DNA of 64,000 nt from an uncultured Latescibacterota bacterium (lineage in GTDB: Bacteria; Latescibacterota; UBA2968; UBA8231), in the NCBI GenBank assembly GCA_951813615.1, contig OX638377.1, positions 5,801,739 through 5,865,738 on the forward strand, given 5' to 3'. Positions 35,093-43,946 of the stretch are shown piece by piece (the first letter of the stretch is position 1; every line of letters starts with the position of its first letter). A program made the translations under genes and the position numbers. The notes beneath the pieces were generated by a model. The model had not been told where the DNA came from, searched no databases, and saw only the letters and a list, made by a program, of their open reading frames with translations.

Positions 35093-36049
35093 ATGAGCCT
35101 AACGCCAGCCCAACTCGACCAGTTCCACCGCGACGGCTATATCATCGTCCTCGACCTGTTCTCTGCCGACGAGATGGACGCTGCCCTAGCGGCAATGGAA
35201 CAGATTTTCTACGGCCAATCCTTCCAGCAATGGCTGGCCGCTTGCGACCAAGGCAACGCCTCCGGGGTCTCGGACGGCTTCACCACCACGCACGACCACT
35301 CCGAGGGCCGCTCGCAATTTCCCGTGGGTGCTCCAGCCCTAGATCGGCTGATCGAAAACGAGACCTACCTCGACGTTTTTGAGCAATGCTTGGGTGCAAA
35401 AGCCAGCTACTGCAATGCCCATCTCTTCATGCGCTCGGGGCCTACCGACAAGCGCCATCCCGACAATCCTTGGGAGGGCTACCACATTGACCACTACACC
35501 AATTGCCTGCTACCGCCCCACGACCAAACAGGCCGTTTCGACTACGTCAATTCAGGGGTGTACCTGCACGATGTCGAAGACGACGGCGCTCCCATGCTGG
35601 TCATCCCCGGCTCGCACAAAGTAGCTGGTCCTGCTTTTGTGCGAGCGCTTGCTAACGGCAACGCCGCAGGTGGGTCTTTCAAAGACCTGCGCCAAGCCAC
35701 CGAACTAGCCGCTCCGGTTCCCGCCACGGGCCGGCGGGGGTCGGCTCTCTTCTACTCGTCGTACCTAGTCCACGCGGCGCAACCCTTTGCCAATAAGCGC
35801 ACGCAGCGCGCCTTTTGGACTTTGTCCATGTGTCGCCGCGACAACGATCGCTGGACCCGATTCGCCAATCCCTTCATCTACGGCGAACGGGAACACATGC
35901 TGCCCTTTTTCACGGCCACCACGCCCCGAGTGCGCGGCCTATTCGGCTGGCCCGAACCTGGACACCCGTACTTCACCAGCCAAACGCTAGACCTTTTGGA
36001 ACATACTCTGCCCGGCATTGATACAGGTCCCTACCGCAATGACAGTTGA
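35093..36049 (+). CDS. Phytanoyl-CoA dioxygenase family protein
   Basis: This 318-residue PhyH protein has HID in GYHIDHYTN, a distal His in SYLVHAAQPF, and an Arg in TQRAFWTL. ATG 35093 begins SLTPAQLDQFHRDGY, the usual PhyH opening; an ATG 66 bases earlier lies inside the repeat cluster and lacks family sequence. It is divergent from the sigma/polymerase operon and shares its regulatory region. The aspartoacylase-like gene follows 39 bases after its stop, so the two may form a pair. Confidence 0.88.
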   Translation: MSLTPAQLDQFHRDGYIIVLDLFSADEMDAALAAMEQIFYGQSFQQWLAACDQGNASGVSDGFTTTHDHSEGRSQFPVGAPALDRLIENETYLDVFEQCLGAKASYCNAHLFMRSGPTDKRHPDNPWEGYHIDHYTNCLLPPHDQTGRFDYVNSGVYLHDVEDDGAPMLVIPGSHKVAGPAFVRALANGNAAGGSFKDLRQATELAAPVPATGRRGSALFYSSYLVHAAQPFANKRTQRAFWTLSMCRRDNDRWTRFANPFIYGEREHMLPFFTATTPRVRGLFGWPEPGHPYFTSQTLDLLEHTLPGIDTGPYRNDS

Positions 36050-36088
36050 AAGGCAGTCAACTGTGGATCGAGAGGTCGTCTCCCATCT

Positions 36089-37000
36089 ATGACTCCGACA
36101 ATCACCCTGAGGCAAAAAGTGATAGAAGGCACCCAAAAAGGTCCCAACCTGCTGATCCTAGGCGGCGTCCACGGCGACGAGTTCGAGTCTATGGCGGCCA
36201 TCCGCCGCCTGCTGCACCACCTCGATCCAGCGGACTTGCGAGGTCGTCTCACGGCCATCCCGGTAGTCAACGAAGCCGCCTATTGGCACGGCCAGCGCAC
36301 GGCCGAGGACGAGCTGGACTTAGCCCGCACCTGCCCGGGCCGGCCCGACGGCTCGATCACCGAGCGCACGGCCCACGCCGTCAGCCAAGAAATCCTCCGG
36401 GCCGACTATCTCATCGACCTGCACAGCGGCGGGATAGTCATGGAATTCTACCCTACCGTGGGGTACACCCTACATCCCGATAAAGCCGTCCTCGACGTGC
36501 AACGGCGCATGGCCCGCGCACTGAATATGCCCATCATCTGGGGCACCTCAGCTCACCTCGACGGACGCACGCTTTCGGTGGCTCGCGATGCCAACGTGCC
36601 GGCCATCTACGCCGAGTGGATGGGGGGTGGCACGTGCGATCCCCAGGGCGCGGATGCCTATTTCGAGGGCTGCTTGAACGTCTTGGCCGAACTGGACATG
36701 ATCGACCGCAACCTGCCGCCCCTGCGCACCGAGTACACCGTGGAAGACGACCGCGACAACTCTGGACACATACAAATCAATTACCCAGCGCCCTTTGCCG
36801 GTTATTTCGAGCCTCAGGTAACACTGAAAGCGCCGGTGCAACCGGGCGACGTGATCGGCACAGTGGTCGATCATCTGGGGCAGCGGCGCGAGGAAGTGGT
36901 ATCGACCCAAGCGGGTTTGATTCTGTGTCTGCGGGTCTTCAACCGCGTCCACCAGGGCGACAGTTTAGCCGCGGTGTTGGAGCTCGACTCTTCCCAATGA
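36089..37000 (+). CDS. Succinylglutamate desuccinylase/aspartoacylase-family zinc amidohydrolase
   Basis: This 303-residue M14-like protein has the zinc motif HxxE in GGVHGDEFE, a second His ligand in DLHSGG, and a likely catalytic Glu in AIYAEWMGGG. A C-terminal beta domain (AGYFEPQVTLKAPVQ) resembles the barrel in other members. The family removes acyl groups from amino acids or small amines. There is no signal peptide. It sits after a PhyH gene on the same strand; the substrate is unknown. Confidence 0.85.
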   Translation: MTPTITLRQKVIEGTQKGPNLLILGGVHGDEFESMAAIRRLLHHLDPADLRGRLTAIPVVNEAAYWHGQRTAEDELDLARTCPGRPDGSITERTAHAVSQEILRADYLIDLHSGGIVMEFYPTVGYTLHPDKAVLDVQRRMARALNMPIIWGTSAHLDGRTLSVARDANVPAIYAEWMGGGTCDPQGADAYFEGCLNVLAELDMIDRNLPPLRTEYTVEDDRDNSGHIQINYPAPFAGYFEPQVTLKAPVQPGDVIGTVVDHLGQRREEVVSTQAGLILCLRVFNRVHQGDSLAAVLELDSSQ

Positions 37001-37344
37001 CCGCCCTGTTTTGCAGACGCTGGATTCTCGCCGTTTCCAGTCCGCGCTACTAATTGGGCCGCGAACGCACTCAAGCTACCCTCGGCCTCGTCGAACTGTA
37101 CCTGCACTAAGGCATTGGCGTGGAATACGGCAATCTGCAGGAGATAACTAGTGATGACCGAGAGAGTTGTTTTTATTTAGTCTTGTGGCCCCCAAAAGGC
37201 GTCCTAACTTATTGCGCTCCGCGCTGGTGCTGTTTGGTTACACCTCACTAGCGCACCAGCAGACTGTACAAATATCACACGGTCTGCGTCAGCTCGCCGA
37301 ACACTTGCTGACGCAGACCAACCAACGGCGAAAGGAGATTTCTC
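37001..37344. other. Intergenic region before carbonic anhydrase, 344 bases
   Basis: This stretch separates the aspartoacylase-like gene from the carbonic anhydrase. Near its right end is the 12-bp inverted repeat listed separately. A minus-strand frame is open over about 280 bases across the gene boundary but has no recognisable product. No RNA gene is seen. Confidence 0.5.
37281..37319. promoter_or_regulatory. 12-bp perfect inverted repeat upstream of carbonic anhydrase
   Basis: GGTCTGCGTCAG (37281-37292) and CTGACGCAGACC (37308-37319) form a perfect inverted repeat with a 15-base spacer, ending 25 bases before the carbonic anhydrase ATG. The lack of a T-run argues against a terminator. 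It could be an operator or a 5' mRNA hairpin near the ribosome site. Each arm holds the octamer TCTGCGTC, which also appears twice in tandem in the sigma/PhyH intergenic region. Confidence 0.6.
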
Positions 37345-37836
37345 ATGGCCGTTATCAATGAACTGCTCGAAAACAATGCCCGCTATGCCGACAATTTCGG
37401 CAAGGGCGACCTGCCCCTGCCTCCAAAACTGCACCTCGCGGTGGTGGCCTGCATGGACGCGCGCCTCGACACGCATAGCCTGCTGGGGATCGCAGAAGGA
37501 GATGCGCACGTGATCCGGAACGCGGGCGGCGTCATCACCGACGACGCGATTCGTTCGCTGACGATCTCGCAACGACTGCTGGGCACGACTTCGATCATGC
37601 TCATCCACCACACAGACTGCGGCATGCTGACATTCCGCGACGACGACGTGAAGGACGCGATCGTGGCCGATACCGGCATCCGTCCGGCCTTCGCCCTAGA
37701 GGCGTTCGGCGATCTCGCGGAGGACGTACGGCAGTCGATCTCCCGCATTCAGGCCAGCCCGTTCATCCCGAACAAGGACGACGTGCGGGGATTCGTCTAT
37801 GACTGCGCCACCGGAAAGCTGAACGAAGTCACCTGA
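37345..37836 (+). CDS. Beta-class carbonic anhydrase-like protein
   Basis: This 163-residue protein has beta-class zinc ligands CxDxR in ACMDAR and HxxC in HHTDCGM, with RNAGG between them. At 163 residues it is short for the family but complete around the active site. It interconverts carbon dioxide and bicarbonate in the cytoplasm. AAAGGAG about seven bases before the ATG supports the start. The next gene starts three bases after its stop, so the pair is co-transcribed. Confidence 0.88.
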   Translation: MAVINELLENNARYADNFGKGDLPLPPKLHLAVVACMDARLDTHSLLGIAEGDAHVIRNAGGVITDDAIRSLTISQRLLGTTSIMLIHHTDCGMLTFRDDDVKDAIVADTGIRPAFALEAFGDLAEDVRQSISRIQASPFIPNKDDVRGFVYDCATGKLNEVT

Positions 37837-37838
37837 AC

Positions 37839-38375
37839 TTGTTGCTGATTAGACATTGCCAATCATCAGGACAAGACCCAGAAGCGTCACTGACAGAGAT
37901 TGGGCAAAAGCAGGCGGAAGCACTCGCTGGGTTCTTGTCCGGCTACCCGATCGACATGATCGTCTCCAGCTCCTACGCACGAGCACAGCAAAGCATTGAG
38001 CCGTTTGCTGCTAAAGTGGGATTGCCTGTTCACTTGGATCACCGCCTAACTGAACGGACGCTTTCGGGGAGTCCGATTAACAACTGGCGCGAGATAGTCC
38101 GCGATTCATTTGGAGACTTGGAGTTGCGGATGCCGGGCGGCGAATCTGCACGTGAAGTATTAGACCGAGGCTGGGCCGCTATAACCGAGTTACTCGACGG
38201 CGGTCACCAGCTCCCTATTGCGGTAACTCATGGCAACCTCTTGAGTCTGATCCTGAACTCACTGGACTCTAATTTCGGCTACGATGGATGGGAATCTCTA
38301 TCAAATCCAGACGTATTCGCACTCAAAGAAGCCGACGACGAACGATTGGTATTTGAGAGAGTCTGGTCTGAATAG
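37839..38375 (+). CDS. Histidine phosphatase (phosphoglycerate-mutase-like) family protein
   Basis: This is a 178-residue protein with a TTG start that keeps the catalytic LIRHCQS motif at residues 3-9. It also has SSSYARAQQSIEPF, LTERTLSG, and the second catalytic His in VTHGN. These mark the RHG/PGAM-like phosphatase group. It probably removes phosphate from a small metabolite in the cytoplasm. It directly follows the carbonic anhydrase (two-base gap), which fixes the unusual start. The substrate is unknown. Confidence 0.8.
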   Translation: MLLIRHCQSSGQDPEASLTEIGQKQAEALAGFLSGYPIDMIVSSSYARAQQSIEPFAAKVGLPVHLDHRLTERTLSGSPINNWREIVRDSFGDLELRMPGGESAREVLDRGWAAITELLDGGHQLPIAVTHGNLLSLILNSLDSNFGYDGWESLSNPDVFALKEADDERLVFERVWSE

Positions 38376-38440
38376 GTGCCGCTAACAACGCAGTTTGGGC
38401 ACAAATGATTTTTGAGGTTGAAATACGAGGAGTACGTAGA

Positions 38441-38887
38441 ATGATACGGGCCATCACATCAGAGGACTTGCGAGATTGCGCGCGTCTATTCGTGAAAGTT
38501 TTCTCCGAATGGCCGTACGAGGAATCGTGGAGCGTCACCCAAGCGCACCACTATCTCAATCGATTCTGGAAGTTCGATCCCGATCATTGCCTCGTCGCCC
38601 TCGACAAAAATGATGTGATCGGAGCGATGTTCGGATACTGCTATCCTTGGCAAGACCGAATCAACTATTACATGCAGGAACTTTTTATCGAGTCCGATCA
38701 AAGGCGGTCAGGCCACGGACGAAGACTGGTGCGTCATCTGCTCGACAAAATCGGGGAATCGAATGTATCCATGTCCCTAATTGCCAATGAAGCAACACCG
38801 GCAGCCGCGTTTTACGAGGAGCTTGGATTGCGGCAGCATAGATACTACAAGTTCTATTGTGACACCGTGAAAACGGGTGTGGACTAG
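38441..38887 (+). CDS. GNAT-family N-acetyltransferase
   Basis: This 148-residue protein has the GNAT acetyl-CoA loop in FIESDQRRSGHGRRLVRHLL (the RxxGxGxx pattern), and the following strand SMSLIANEATPAAAFYEELGL. ATG 38441 follows GAGGAG by eight bases; an earlier ATG at 38405 lacks such a site. It transfers an acetyl group to an amine, with unknown substrate. Its base composition is more AT-rich than the core genes, as in the rest of this accessory stretch. Confidence 0.8.
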   Translation: MIRAITSEDLRDCARLFVKVFSEWPYEESWSVTQAHHYLNRFWKFDPDHCLVALDKNDVIGAMFGYCYPWQDRINYYMQELFIESDQRRSGHGRRLVRHLLDKIGESNVSMSLIANEATPAAAFYEELGLRQHRYYKFYCDTVKTGVD

Positions 38888-38926
38888 TCCGTCGTATAAT
38901 ACAGCGGTTTTAGCTGCGGTGGAACG

Positions 38927-39355
38927 GTGATTCACATGCCCAAGTTCTCTCTCGAATCAATCGACGCTGGTTCTCATCTGTACCTTACAGTGGCACCCGG
39001 TATCGAGATTGGAACTCGTCTAAATGGCGGCCACTTCAGAGATACTGTCGAGCAAGGTGTTGTAACCGATCATAGTTCTATTCTGGAAATCGCGTGGGAA
39101 CTGGTTCGCATGCGCGAATTCCCGTCTCGGCCATGCCGATTCGATGCGCTCTTTCTTTGGCCAGATGAGGTAAGAGCACGGGCATGGCATTACCGACAAG
39201 GCATTTTCGAGTCCGAAACAAGCTCACAGCGCGGGTTGTACCAAGTTGAGGTGGAACGGATTTGTCAAATCTGGGCCGCCGACATGAATTTGATCAGTGA
39301 TGTTACGCAGCCTTTAGCTGCTGTAATTCGTCAAAGGCGTGTCGAATGGCCTTGA
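38927..39355 (+). pseudogene. DUF2441-like protein truncated by an insertion sequence
   Basis: The N-terminal ~125 residues (HLYLTVAPGIEIGTRL, REFPSRPCRFDALFLW, YQVEVERICQIWAADMN) fit the DUF2441 pattern of a protein of unknown function. The end comes from IS sequence: from about base 39296 the frame reads through the left inverted repeat and adds a foreign tail. The remaining C-terminus of the original gene is not found on the other side of the element, so part was deleted. The start is GTG 38927 or ATG 38936. Confidence 0.55.
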
Positions 39356-40405
39356 GATAGAGTTTTGATCGGAGGGCAAACGGATTCATCCGATGCTTGA
39401 TGCGCAGCCACTCTAAGGAGAAGGCCGCATAGATGGCCATAAAGACGTGGTTGCTTTGGGTACGGACCCGTTTAGTCGGCGATTTGGCCAACGCGGCATG
39501 GGACTTGAGCGTTTTGTGAAAGACTTCGACTTTCCATCGTTTTTGATAGATCGTCTCAAGGGCGTCTCCGTGTTGGTCGAGATCACTACAGGCCAGATAC
39601 AACATGCCGGTGCTGCCGTCTTTGTTTGTAAAGACTTGCCGATGCAGCAAGACTGGAAAAGGCAGTCCTTTGATCCAGGCGGTTACCGGCGTGGGGTCTG
39701 ACCAGGCTAGTGTATCGATGCGCACGAAGCGGCCGTGGGCTTTGTCTTGTAAGCTCAAGGCGACCGTCCGGTTGGATTTGAGGGCGACGACAACGTGTTT
39801 CTTCAGGTCTTGGCGGATACACAACAGGTTTTCCTTGGCCGAAAACCAACTATCGGCCAACACATAGCGGTAGCGCAAGCGATTCTGCTGGCAGGTGCCT
39901 AGCATCTGCCGCAGCAATTGGTTTTTGGTCACCTCGCTTTTGCGTTTGACCCGACGCGTTTGCCGATCGCAAAACCGAATCGGTTTACGCACTAACTCAT
40001 AGGCCACCGGCACACTGACATCACCGGCCTGATAGATGCAATTGAGCAGATTCAAGCCTTTGACCGAGCGGTTCTTACTATGATCGAAGTGCCAACAGAT
40101 CAACTCATTTTCATCCGTGTGCGGCTTTTCCTGAATCGTGTCATCGAAAATAAGCACCCCGTCTTCCCGCTCGATGGTGCGTACCACGGTTTTGACTTGA
40201 TGCCAGAGTTCTTTCGACGTGTACTCGGCTTGGGACAGAAAGCGCGTCACTTGGTCGTGGCTGATTTGGCCGTCTAATAGAGACGAAAGGCCGGTGGCCG
40301 TCGTCGCGCCAAAAGAGCTCAACAGATAATCGCTATAGAGAGCTAACAGTTTTTTATCCATGACAAACAAGATAAACCAATACCTAAAGGCTGCGTAACA
40401 TCACT
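39296..40405 (-). mobile_element. IS4-like insertion sequence (1110 bp) with 22-bp inverted repeats
   Basis: The ends carry a perfect 22-bp inverted repeat, AGTGATGTTACGCAGCCTTT plus AG (39296-39317), matched at 40384-40405. One transposase gene fills the element. No clear target-site duplication flanks it (GATC on the left, AACT on the right), which fits a deletion or recombination after insertion. It interrupts the DUF2441-like gene and lies six bases before the transporter gene stop. Confidence 0.85.
39303..40361 (-). CDS. DDE transposase, IS4/IS701-like
   Basis: This is a 352-residue transposase. The catalytic acids are visible as LIFDDTIQEK (first Asp), VLADSWFSAKEN (second Asp) and KRWKVEVFHKTLK (Glu, with the YxxRWxVE spacing of the IS4 group). 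It has an N-terminal helical region and appears intact, so the element may be active. ATG 40361 is preferred over the TTG three codons upstream. It spans nearly the whole element. Confidence 0.9.
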   Translation of the reverse strand: MDKKLLALYSDYLLSSFGATTATGLSSLLDGQISHDQVTRFLSQAEYTSKELWHQVKTVVRTIEREDGVLIFDDTIQEKPHTDENELICWHFDHSKNRSVKGLNLLNCIYQAGDVSVPVAYELVRKPIRFCDRQTRRVKRKSEVTKNQLLRQMLGTCQQNRLRYRYVLADSWFSAKENLLCIRQDLKKHVVVALKSNRTVALSLQDKAHGRFVRIDTLAWSDPTPVTAWIKGLPFPVLLHRQVFTNKDGSTGMLYLACSDLDQHGDALETIYQKRWKVEVFHKTLKSHAALAKSPTKRVRTQSNHVFMAIYAAFSLEWLRIKHRMNPFALRSKLYLKAIRHAFDELQQLKAA

Positions 40406-40411
40406 AACTAA

Positions 40412-41416
40412 TCAGACGCCGGTGAAGGCTTTGGCTTTGTCGTCGGTCTTGGGTGGCCGCGTCGGTCGGTCGGTGCGCAGTTCACCCCATAAGGCGATGG
40501 CGATGCCCACGAGGATGATGCCGCCGCCGATGAGTTGGGCGGGCATGGGTACCTCGCCCAAGATGAGAGCGGCGAAGAGCACCCCGGCTACCGGCGAGAA
40601 GGACGACGCTGTGGCAATGTCGGCGGGGCGCACGCGCTTGATGCCGGCAAACCACGACAACTGACCGCAAGCCACCACGATCCCTCCGTACAGCAGCATC
40701 CAGCCCCAGAGCAGCGGGGAGAAGATGTCGGCGAAGTGTGCAAGGCCGAAAATGTATAGGCCAATTCCGAGGAAGAAGAGCGCACCGACGAGGTTGCGGA
40801 AGACGCTGAAGATGCCCAAGGGAATGGTCTGGAGTTGTTTGCGGCCGATTTCGGCACCGCAGACGAGGAGCACGGTAGCGGCGGCGGCAAAGAATTCACC
40901 GTAGCCCACTCCGCCCTGCATCCGCGCTGCGGCCATGCTCTCTGGTGACGCGTCCATTTGCAGAATGAGAGTCGTGGCCACGCCGCCGAGGGCGCACAAG
41001 GCCCCTAGTACGGCCGTCCAGTTCGACTTTTCTCGGTAGAGCAGCCAAGCCAGCAACAGGCCGAGGGGAATTTCTATCGTCTCGATCAGGACGATATTGG
41101 TGACGGAGGTGTGGGCGATGGCCGTGAACATCATGGCCGGGGCTATCGCGCCGGAGGTAAGGGCCAAGGCCGTCTGGATCAGCCATTGCCGACGCGATAG
41201 GGCGCGCAGGCTGGCGGGACGCCATTCCCGGTGATAGAGGGCGAACAGGGTTAGTGCCGCGACGAGATTGCCGGCGAAAAGCAGGTTGCAAAAGGAGATG
41301 GGATTTTGGCCGTCTATCAGGTTTGCCTCGCCGATTTCGACGAGGCGGGCCACGACCGAAGCGGCGGCAGCGAAGATCAGTATGGCGATCCACAGGTATG
41401 TTCGTCCCCAGGTCAT
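40412..41416 (-). CDS. EamA/DMT-family transporter
   Basis: This 334-residue membrane protein has ten hydrophobic helices in two EamA repeats (for example WIAILIFAAAASVVARLV, FCNLLFAGNLVAALTLFAL, LIGGGIILVGIAIALWG), with a Glu/Pro kink in IETIEIPLGLLLAWLL. Such proteins move small metabolites across the inner membrane; the substrate is unknown. It starts three bases after the AlbA-like gene stop on the same strand and may be in one operon. Its 3' end lies next to the IS element. Confidence 0.85.
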   Translation of the reverse strand: MTWGRTYLWIAILIFAAAASVVARLVEIGEANLIDGQNPISFCNLLFAGNLVAALTLFALYHREWRPASLRALSRRQWLIQTALALTSGAIAPAMMFTAIAHTSVTNIVLIETIEIPLGLLLAWLLYREKSNWTAVLGALCALGGVATTLILQMDASPESMAAARMQGGVGYGEFFAAAATVLLVCGAEIGRKQLQTIPLGIFSVFRNLVGALFFLGIGLYIFGLAHFADIFSPLLWGWMLLYGGIVVACGQLSWFAGIKRVRPADIATASSFSPVAGVLFAALILGEVPMPAQLIGGGIILVGIAIALWGELRTDRPTRPPKTDDKAKAFTGV

Positions 41417-41419
41417 GTT

Positions 41420-42784
41420 TTAGGATTGGCCGAAGTCTTTTATAGTCAGTCCGTCATGTCCTTGATCGCGCAAGCCAACGTTATTCCACAGGTCGAGTTC
41501 AAACAAGTTGAGGATGCGAACGATTTCGTCGCTGCTGCCAAGCGAGTATCTGGGAAATCGAGTGGAAGCTATCGAGGTATCAAATAGTACAGAATAATTA
41601 TTGGCCCCGAATATATGTTGGTGATCGTCTCGTCGGATTCGAAAATCTGCAATTTTCCTTAGCACAGCTAAACTCGGCAAGGGATTTCCGTAAATGCGCG
41701 TTTCCAATTCCAAAGCGTATTCGGCTACCGGGGTTCCAGCATGGTTCCTGAGTCTATCAATCCAGGCCAGCAGGTTGGCAAACATGGTAATTAGCCATCC
41801 GGCAGGCAGAATGCCTCCTTTCTCGTATGGTCTAAAGAATAGATCTTCTGAACGGAAAGAAGTCAGACCTAGTTCAACGAGTCCGTTACAGTGTATTTCC
41901 CGATATACTTTTCTAATTAAGCTATCGTCGGAAGATTTATGGTTATACCCCTCCATCCGTGCCCCGCGTAAAATCGGCCGCCAGTCGTTCGTGGAAGGAA
42001 TCTTAAGACTTCCACCTGATAATTCGCTGTAATCATTGCCTGAGCGGGCTATAACGCTATGCCAAGCCAAATCATCCCTCAACGCTTTATGACTAGGGTC
42101 AAACCATATTTCATCGCCCAAAGGTGCAGCGGTTGCCCTGATGCCTATTGCATTCTGATCCCAATCATTAATGCCACGGAATTCCTCCTCAAACCGTTTC
42201 GACCGTTCATTAAGCAACGTATCGAGTTTTTCTGTTCCTCTTGCAAGATTGAGCACGAGGTCTTGGATTTCACGCATGGTCATTTCCTCGCATCGATCAG
42301 ATCGTCGGATGGAGCAAACACGACTAGGTATGACGCGGTGTGGAGCCTGTCTTGAACGGCCAACGCGGATGACAACGGCACCGGCATCATCTTGTGTTAT
42401 TATGGGAATAATTTCAAGACCCGGAATGTGCGGTTCTACGCAATTGCCAAATACCGACGTTAGGCGATCTGCTAGATCGGCACAATGCGGAATAGGCGAA
42501 ATTTCGTTGGCGACTCCCGGCCCATTTCTGGACTTACTCTCTTCTATACCCAGTATGAGAGCGCCGCCAAAAGCGTTTGCAAAAGCGACAGATTTCTCAA
42601 GAATCACGTTTCTCGCTTTGTCGCCCAGCTTCTGGTTCTCGTACCAAGAATCTTTTTGTCCCTTTTTTACTGATAAGTCTCTCTTGAATTCAATCCGTTC
42701 GTCTTCCTGTACACGTGAATCAATCAATGCTTGCAGATCATTGATATCCAACTGGTCGGCAGGTTTGGTGAGTATGTCTATCAT
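41420..42784 (-). CDS. AlbA/Schlafen-like ATP-binding-domain protein
   Basis: This is a 454-residue protein with an N-terminal AlbA_2/Schlafen-type domain: RIEFKRDL, then VAFANAFGGALILGIEES and VVIRVGRSRQAPHRV, as in bacterial Schlafen-related proteins. The rest is less conserved and may form a helical or winged-helix effector part. It is AT-richer than the core genes. Bacterial relatives occur in defence islands, and the neighbour is an AbiJ-like gene, so a role in phage defence is plausible but unproven. The gene starts at ATG 42784, preceded by a weak promoter-like region (CATAAT). Confidence 0.7.
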   Translation of the reverse strand: MIDILTKPADQLDINDLQALIDSRVQEDERIEFKRDLSVKKGQKDSWYENQKLGDKARNVILEKSVAFANAFGGALILGIEESKSRNGPGVANEISPIPHCADLADRLTSVFGNCVEPHIPGLEIIPIITQDDAGAVVIRVGRSRQAPHRVIPSRVCSIRRSDRCEEMTMREIQDLVLNLARGTEKLDTLLNERSKRFEEEFRGINDWDQNAIGIRATAAPLGDEIWFDPSHKALRDDLAWHSVIARSGNDYSELSGGSLKIPSTNDWRPILRGARMEGYNHKSSDDSLIRKVYREIHCNGLVELGLTSFRSEDLFFRPYEKGGILPAGWLITMFANLLAWIDRLRNHAGTPVAEYALELETRIYGNPLPSLAVLRKIADFRIRRDDHQHIFGANNYSVLFDTSIASTRFPRYSLGSSDEIVRILNLFELDLWNNVGLRDQGHDGLTIKDFGQS

Positions 42785-42874
42785 GGGTCAGATTTACCCC
42801 TTTGTTACCATTCTAACTTTTCGGCGACCAGTGTATTATGCGCTCCTGCTTCACGGTCACGCTAGGTTCTCGTG

Positions 42875-43765
42875 TTATGCGGTCAGTTGCTTGTGCCTGT
42901 TGACCAGATAGGCTGCGAAGGACGCGCAGGCACCAAACATGAACACTGCATCATCGAGATCAACATCTGCGGCCCCTTCGTCCAACAGGGCATGGCGGAT
43001 GCCGTTTTCATCGCTTGTATATCCGTACAGTTTGCTGAAACCGTCCTGTAATGCTCGGTGATTTAACACTCCTTCCTTTTCAAGCGATTTAAGGGCTGGT
43101 CCAAGCGATGTGCCTGCTTTTGGGTCGATCGTCCGCGCCACGGATTCAACCGCGTGGATACTTTCTCTGACGGCATCTGCATAACGTTTTTCATTGATGG
43201 CTTCGACTGCATCATGGAGATGTGTCTTTGCTCCTGCTGGCCCGCTCTGTTCAATTGTCTCAATTGCCTGTTGGGTGGCGGCACCAGATTCTTCACTGAA
43301 ACGTGGAATGATTACCGGCAGGCCGTTGATGGTTTGAACAGCATAAGCGAGGGGCACTTCTTTGAAAGCATCTTCTAAATTTTTTTGTAGAGGCGGCAGA
43401 CAGCTATTATGACGCAGAATAAATTCGACGAGTGTAAGAACAAGATCATAATCGTTTTCGAGTATGGTTCCTCTCAAGAGACCGTGGTGCTCAGAAGGGC
43501 TATGCTCGATATTGTCATGGGGCCAATGAAGAACCTTAACAGTATAGTCATAGACAATGTGATACATAGAAGCGTTCTCACAATAGTAACCCCTACTGTA
43601 ATCCTCACTCACGATCCATTCCTGTTCAATTGCTTTATCAACAGCAAACCAAACCAAATTTCTGAAATCCTCGGAAACATATTCTAGGCACATCGGTTCT
43701 GGCAAAGGGGCCCTGCCTTCACGCTGCGAGAATGTCAGCTTGTAAAATTCTTCGTTTCCCGTCAT
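42875..43765 (-). CDS. AbiJ-like abortive-infection protein with HEPN-type C-terminal domain
   Basis: This is a 296-residue protein. The N-terminus (LTFSQREGRAPLPE, DFRNLVWFAVDKA) matches the AbiJ N-terminal domain family. The C-terminal third is helical and of Abi-C/HEPN type (AVRESIHAVESVARTI, LGPALKSLEKEGVL, KLYGYTSDENGIRHALLDEG). HEPN domains of this sort cut RNA, so the protein may halt growth on phage infection. It overlaps an upstream partial gene by four bases (ATGA) and lies upstream of the AlbA-like gene. AT-rich composition supports acquisition by transfer. The function is inferred from family only. Confidence 0.7.
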   Translation of the reverse strand: MTGNEEFYKLTFSQREGRAPLPEPMCLEYVSEDFRNLVWFAVDKAIEQEWIVSEDYSRGYYCENASMYHIVYDYTVKVLHWPHDNIEHSPSEHHGLLRGTILENDYDLVLTLVEFILRHNSCLPPLQKNLEDAFKEVPLAYAVQTINGLPVIIPRFSEESGAATQQAIETIEQSGPAGAKTHLHDAVEAINEKRYADAVRESIHAVESVARTIDPKAGTSLGPALKSLEKEGVLNHRALQDGFSKLYGYTSDENGIRHALLDEGAADVDLDDAVFMFGACASFAAYLVNRHKQLTA

Positions 43766-43946
43766 CTGATTTCTCTATTTTCCTGTTTTTCGTTGGTCGT
43801 TGCGTTTGGCTTTCCCTTTTCAATCCACGTAGGCTCTGGCAGCCCTTCGACGGTGCGGTTGGTTTCCATGCTGACACGGATGACGCAGGCGGGCAGTCTT
43901 AGCGGATAGGGTAAGTCACCGCTAGTCTCAGTAGAGTAGTAGTTTA
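43762..43946 (-). pseudogene. C-terminal gene remnant at the left edge of the AbiJ/AlbA island
   Basis: A minus-strand frame without its own start encodes about 60 residues ending at a TGA that overlaps the AbiJ-like ATG (ATGA). It reads YYSTETSGDLPYPLRLP, ACVIRVSMETNRTVEG and LPEPTWIEKGKP, which looks like real protein. The only in-frame ATG lies near its middle. The upstream part of this gene has been replaced by the hydantoinase A gene end. It is therefore likely the truncated first gene of the transferred segment, and its family is not recognised. Confidence 0.45.

Noticed and set aside
36871..37158. Minus-strand frame reading SVITSYLLQIAVFHANALVQ and onwards, overlapping the aspartoacylase-like end
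   Set aside because: It has no start or ribosome site at its beginning, no family recognised, and half of it overlaps a real gene. It could be a relic but the evidence is too weak.
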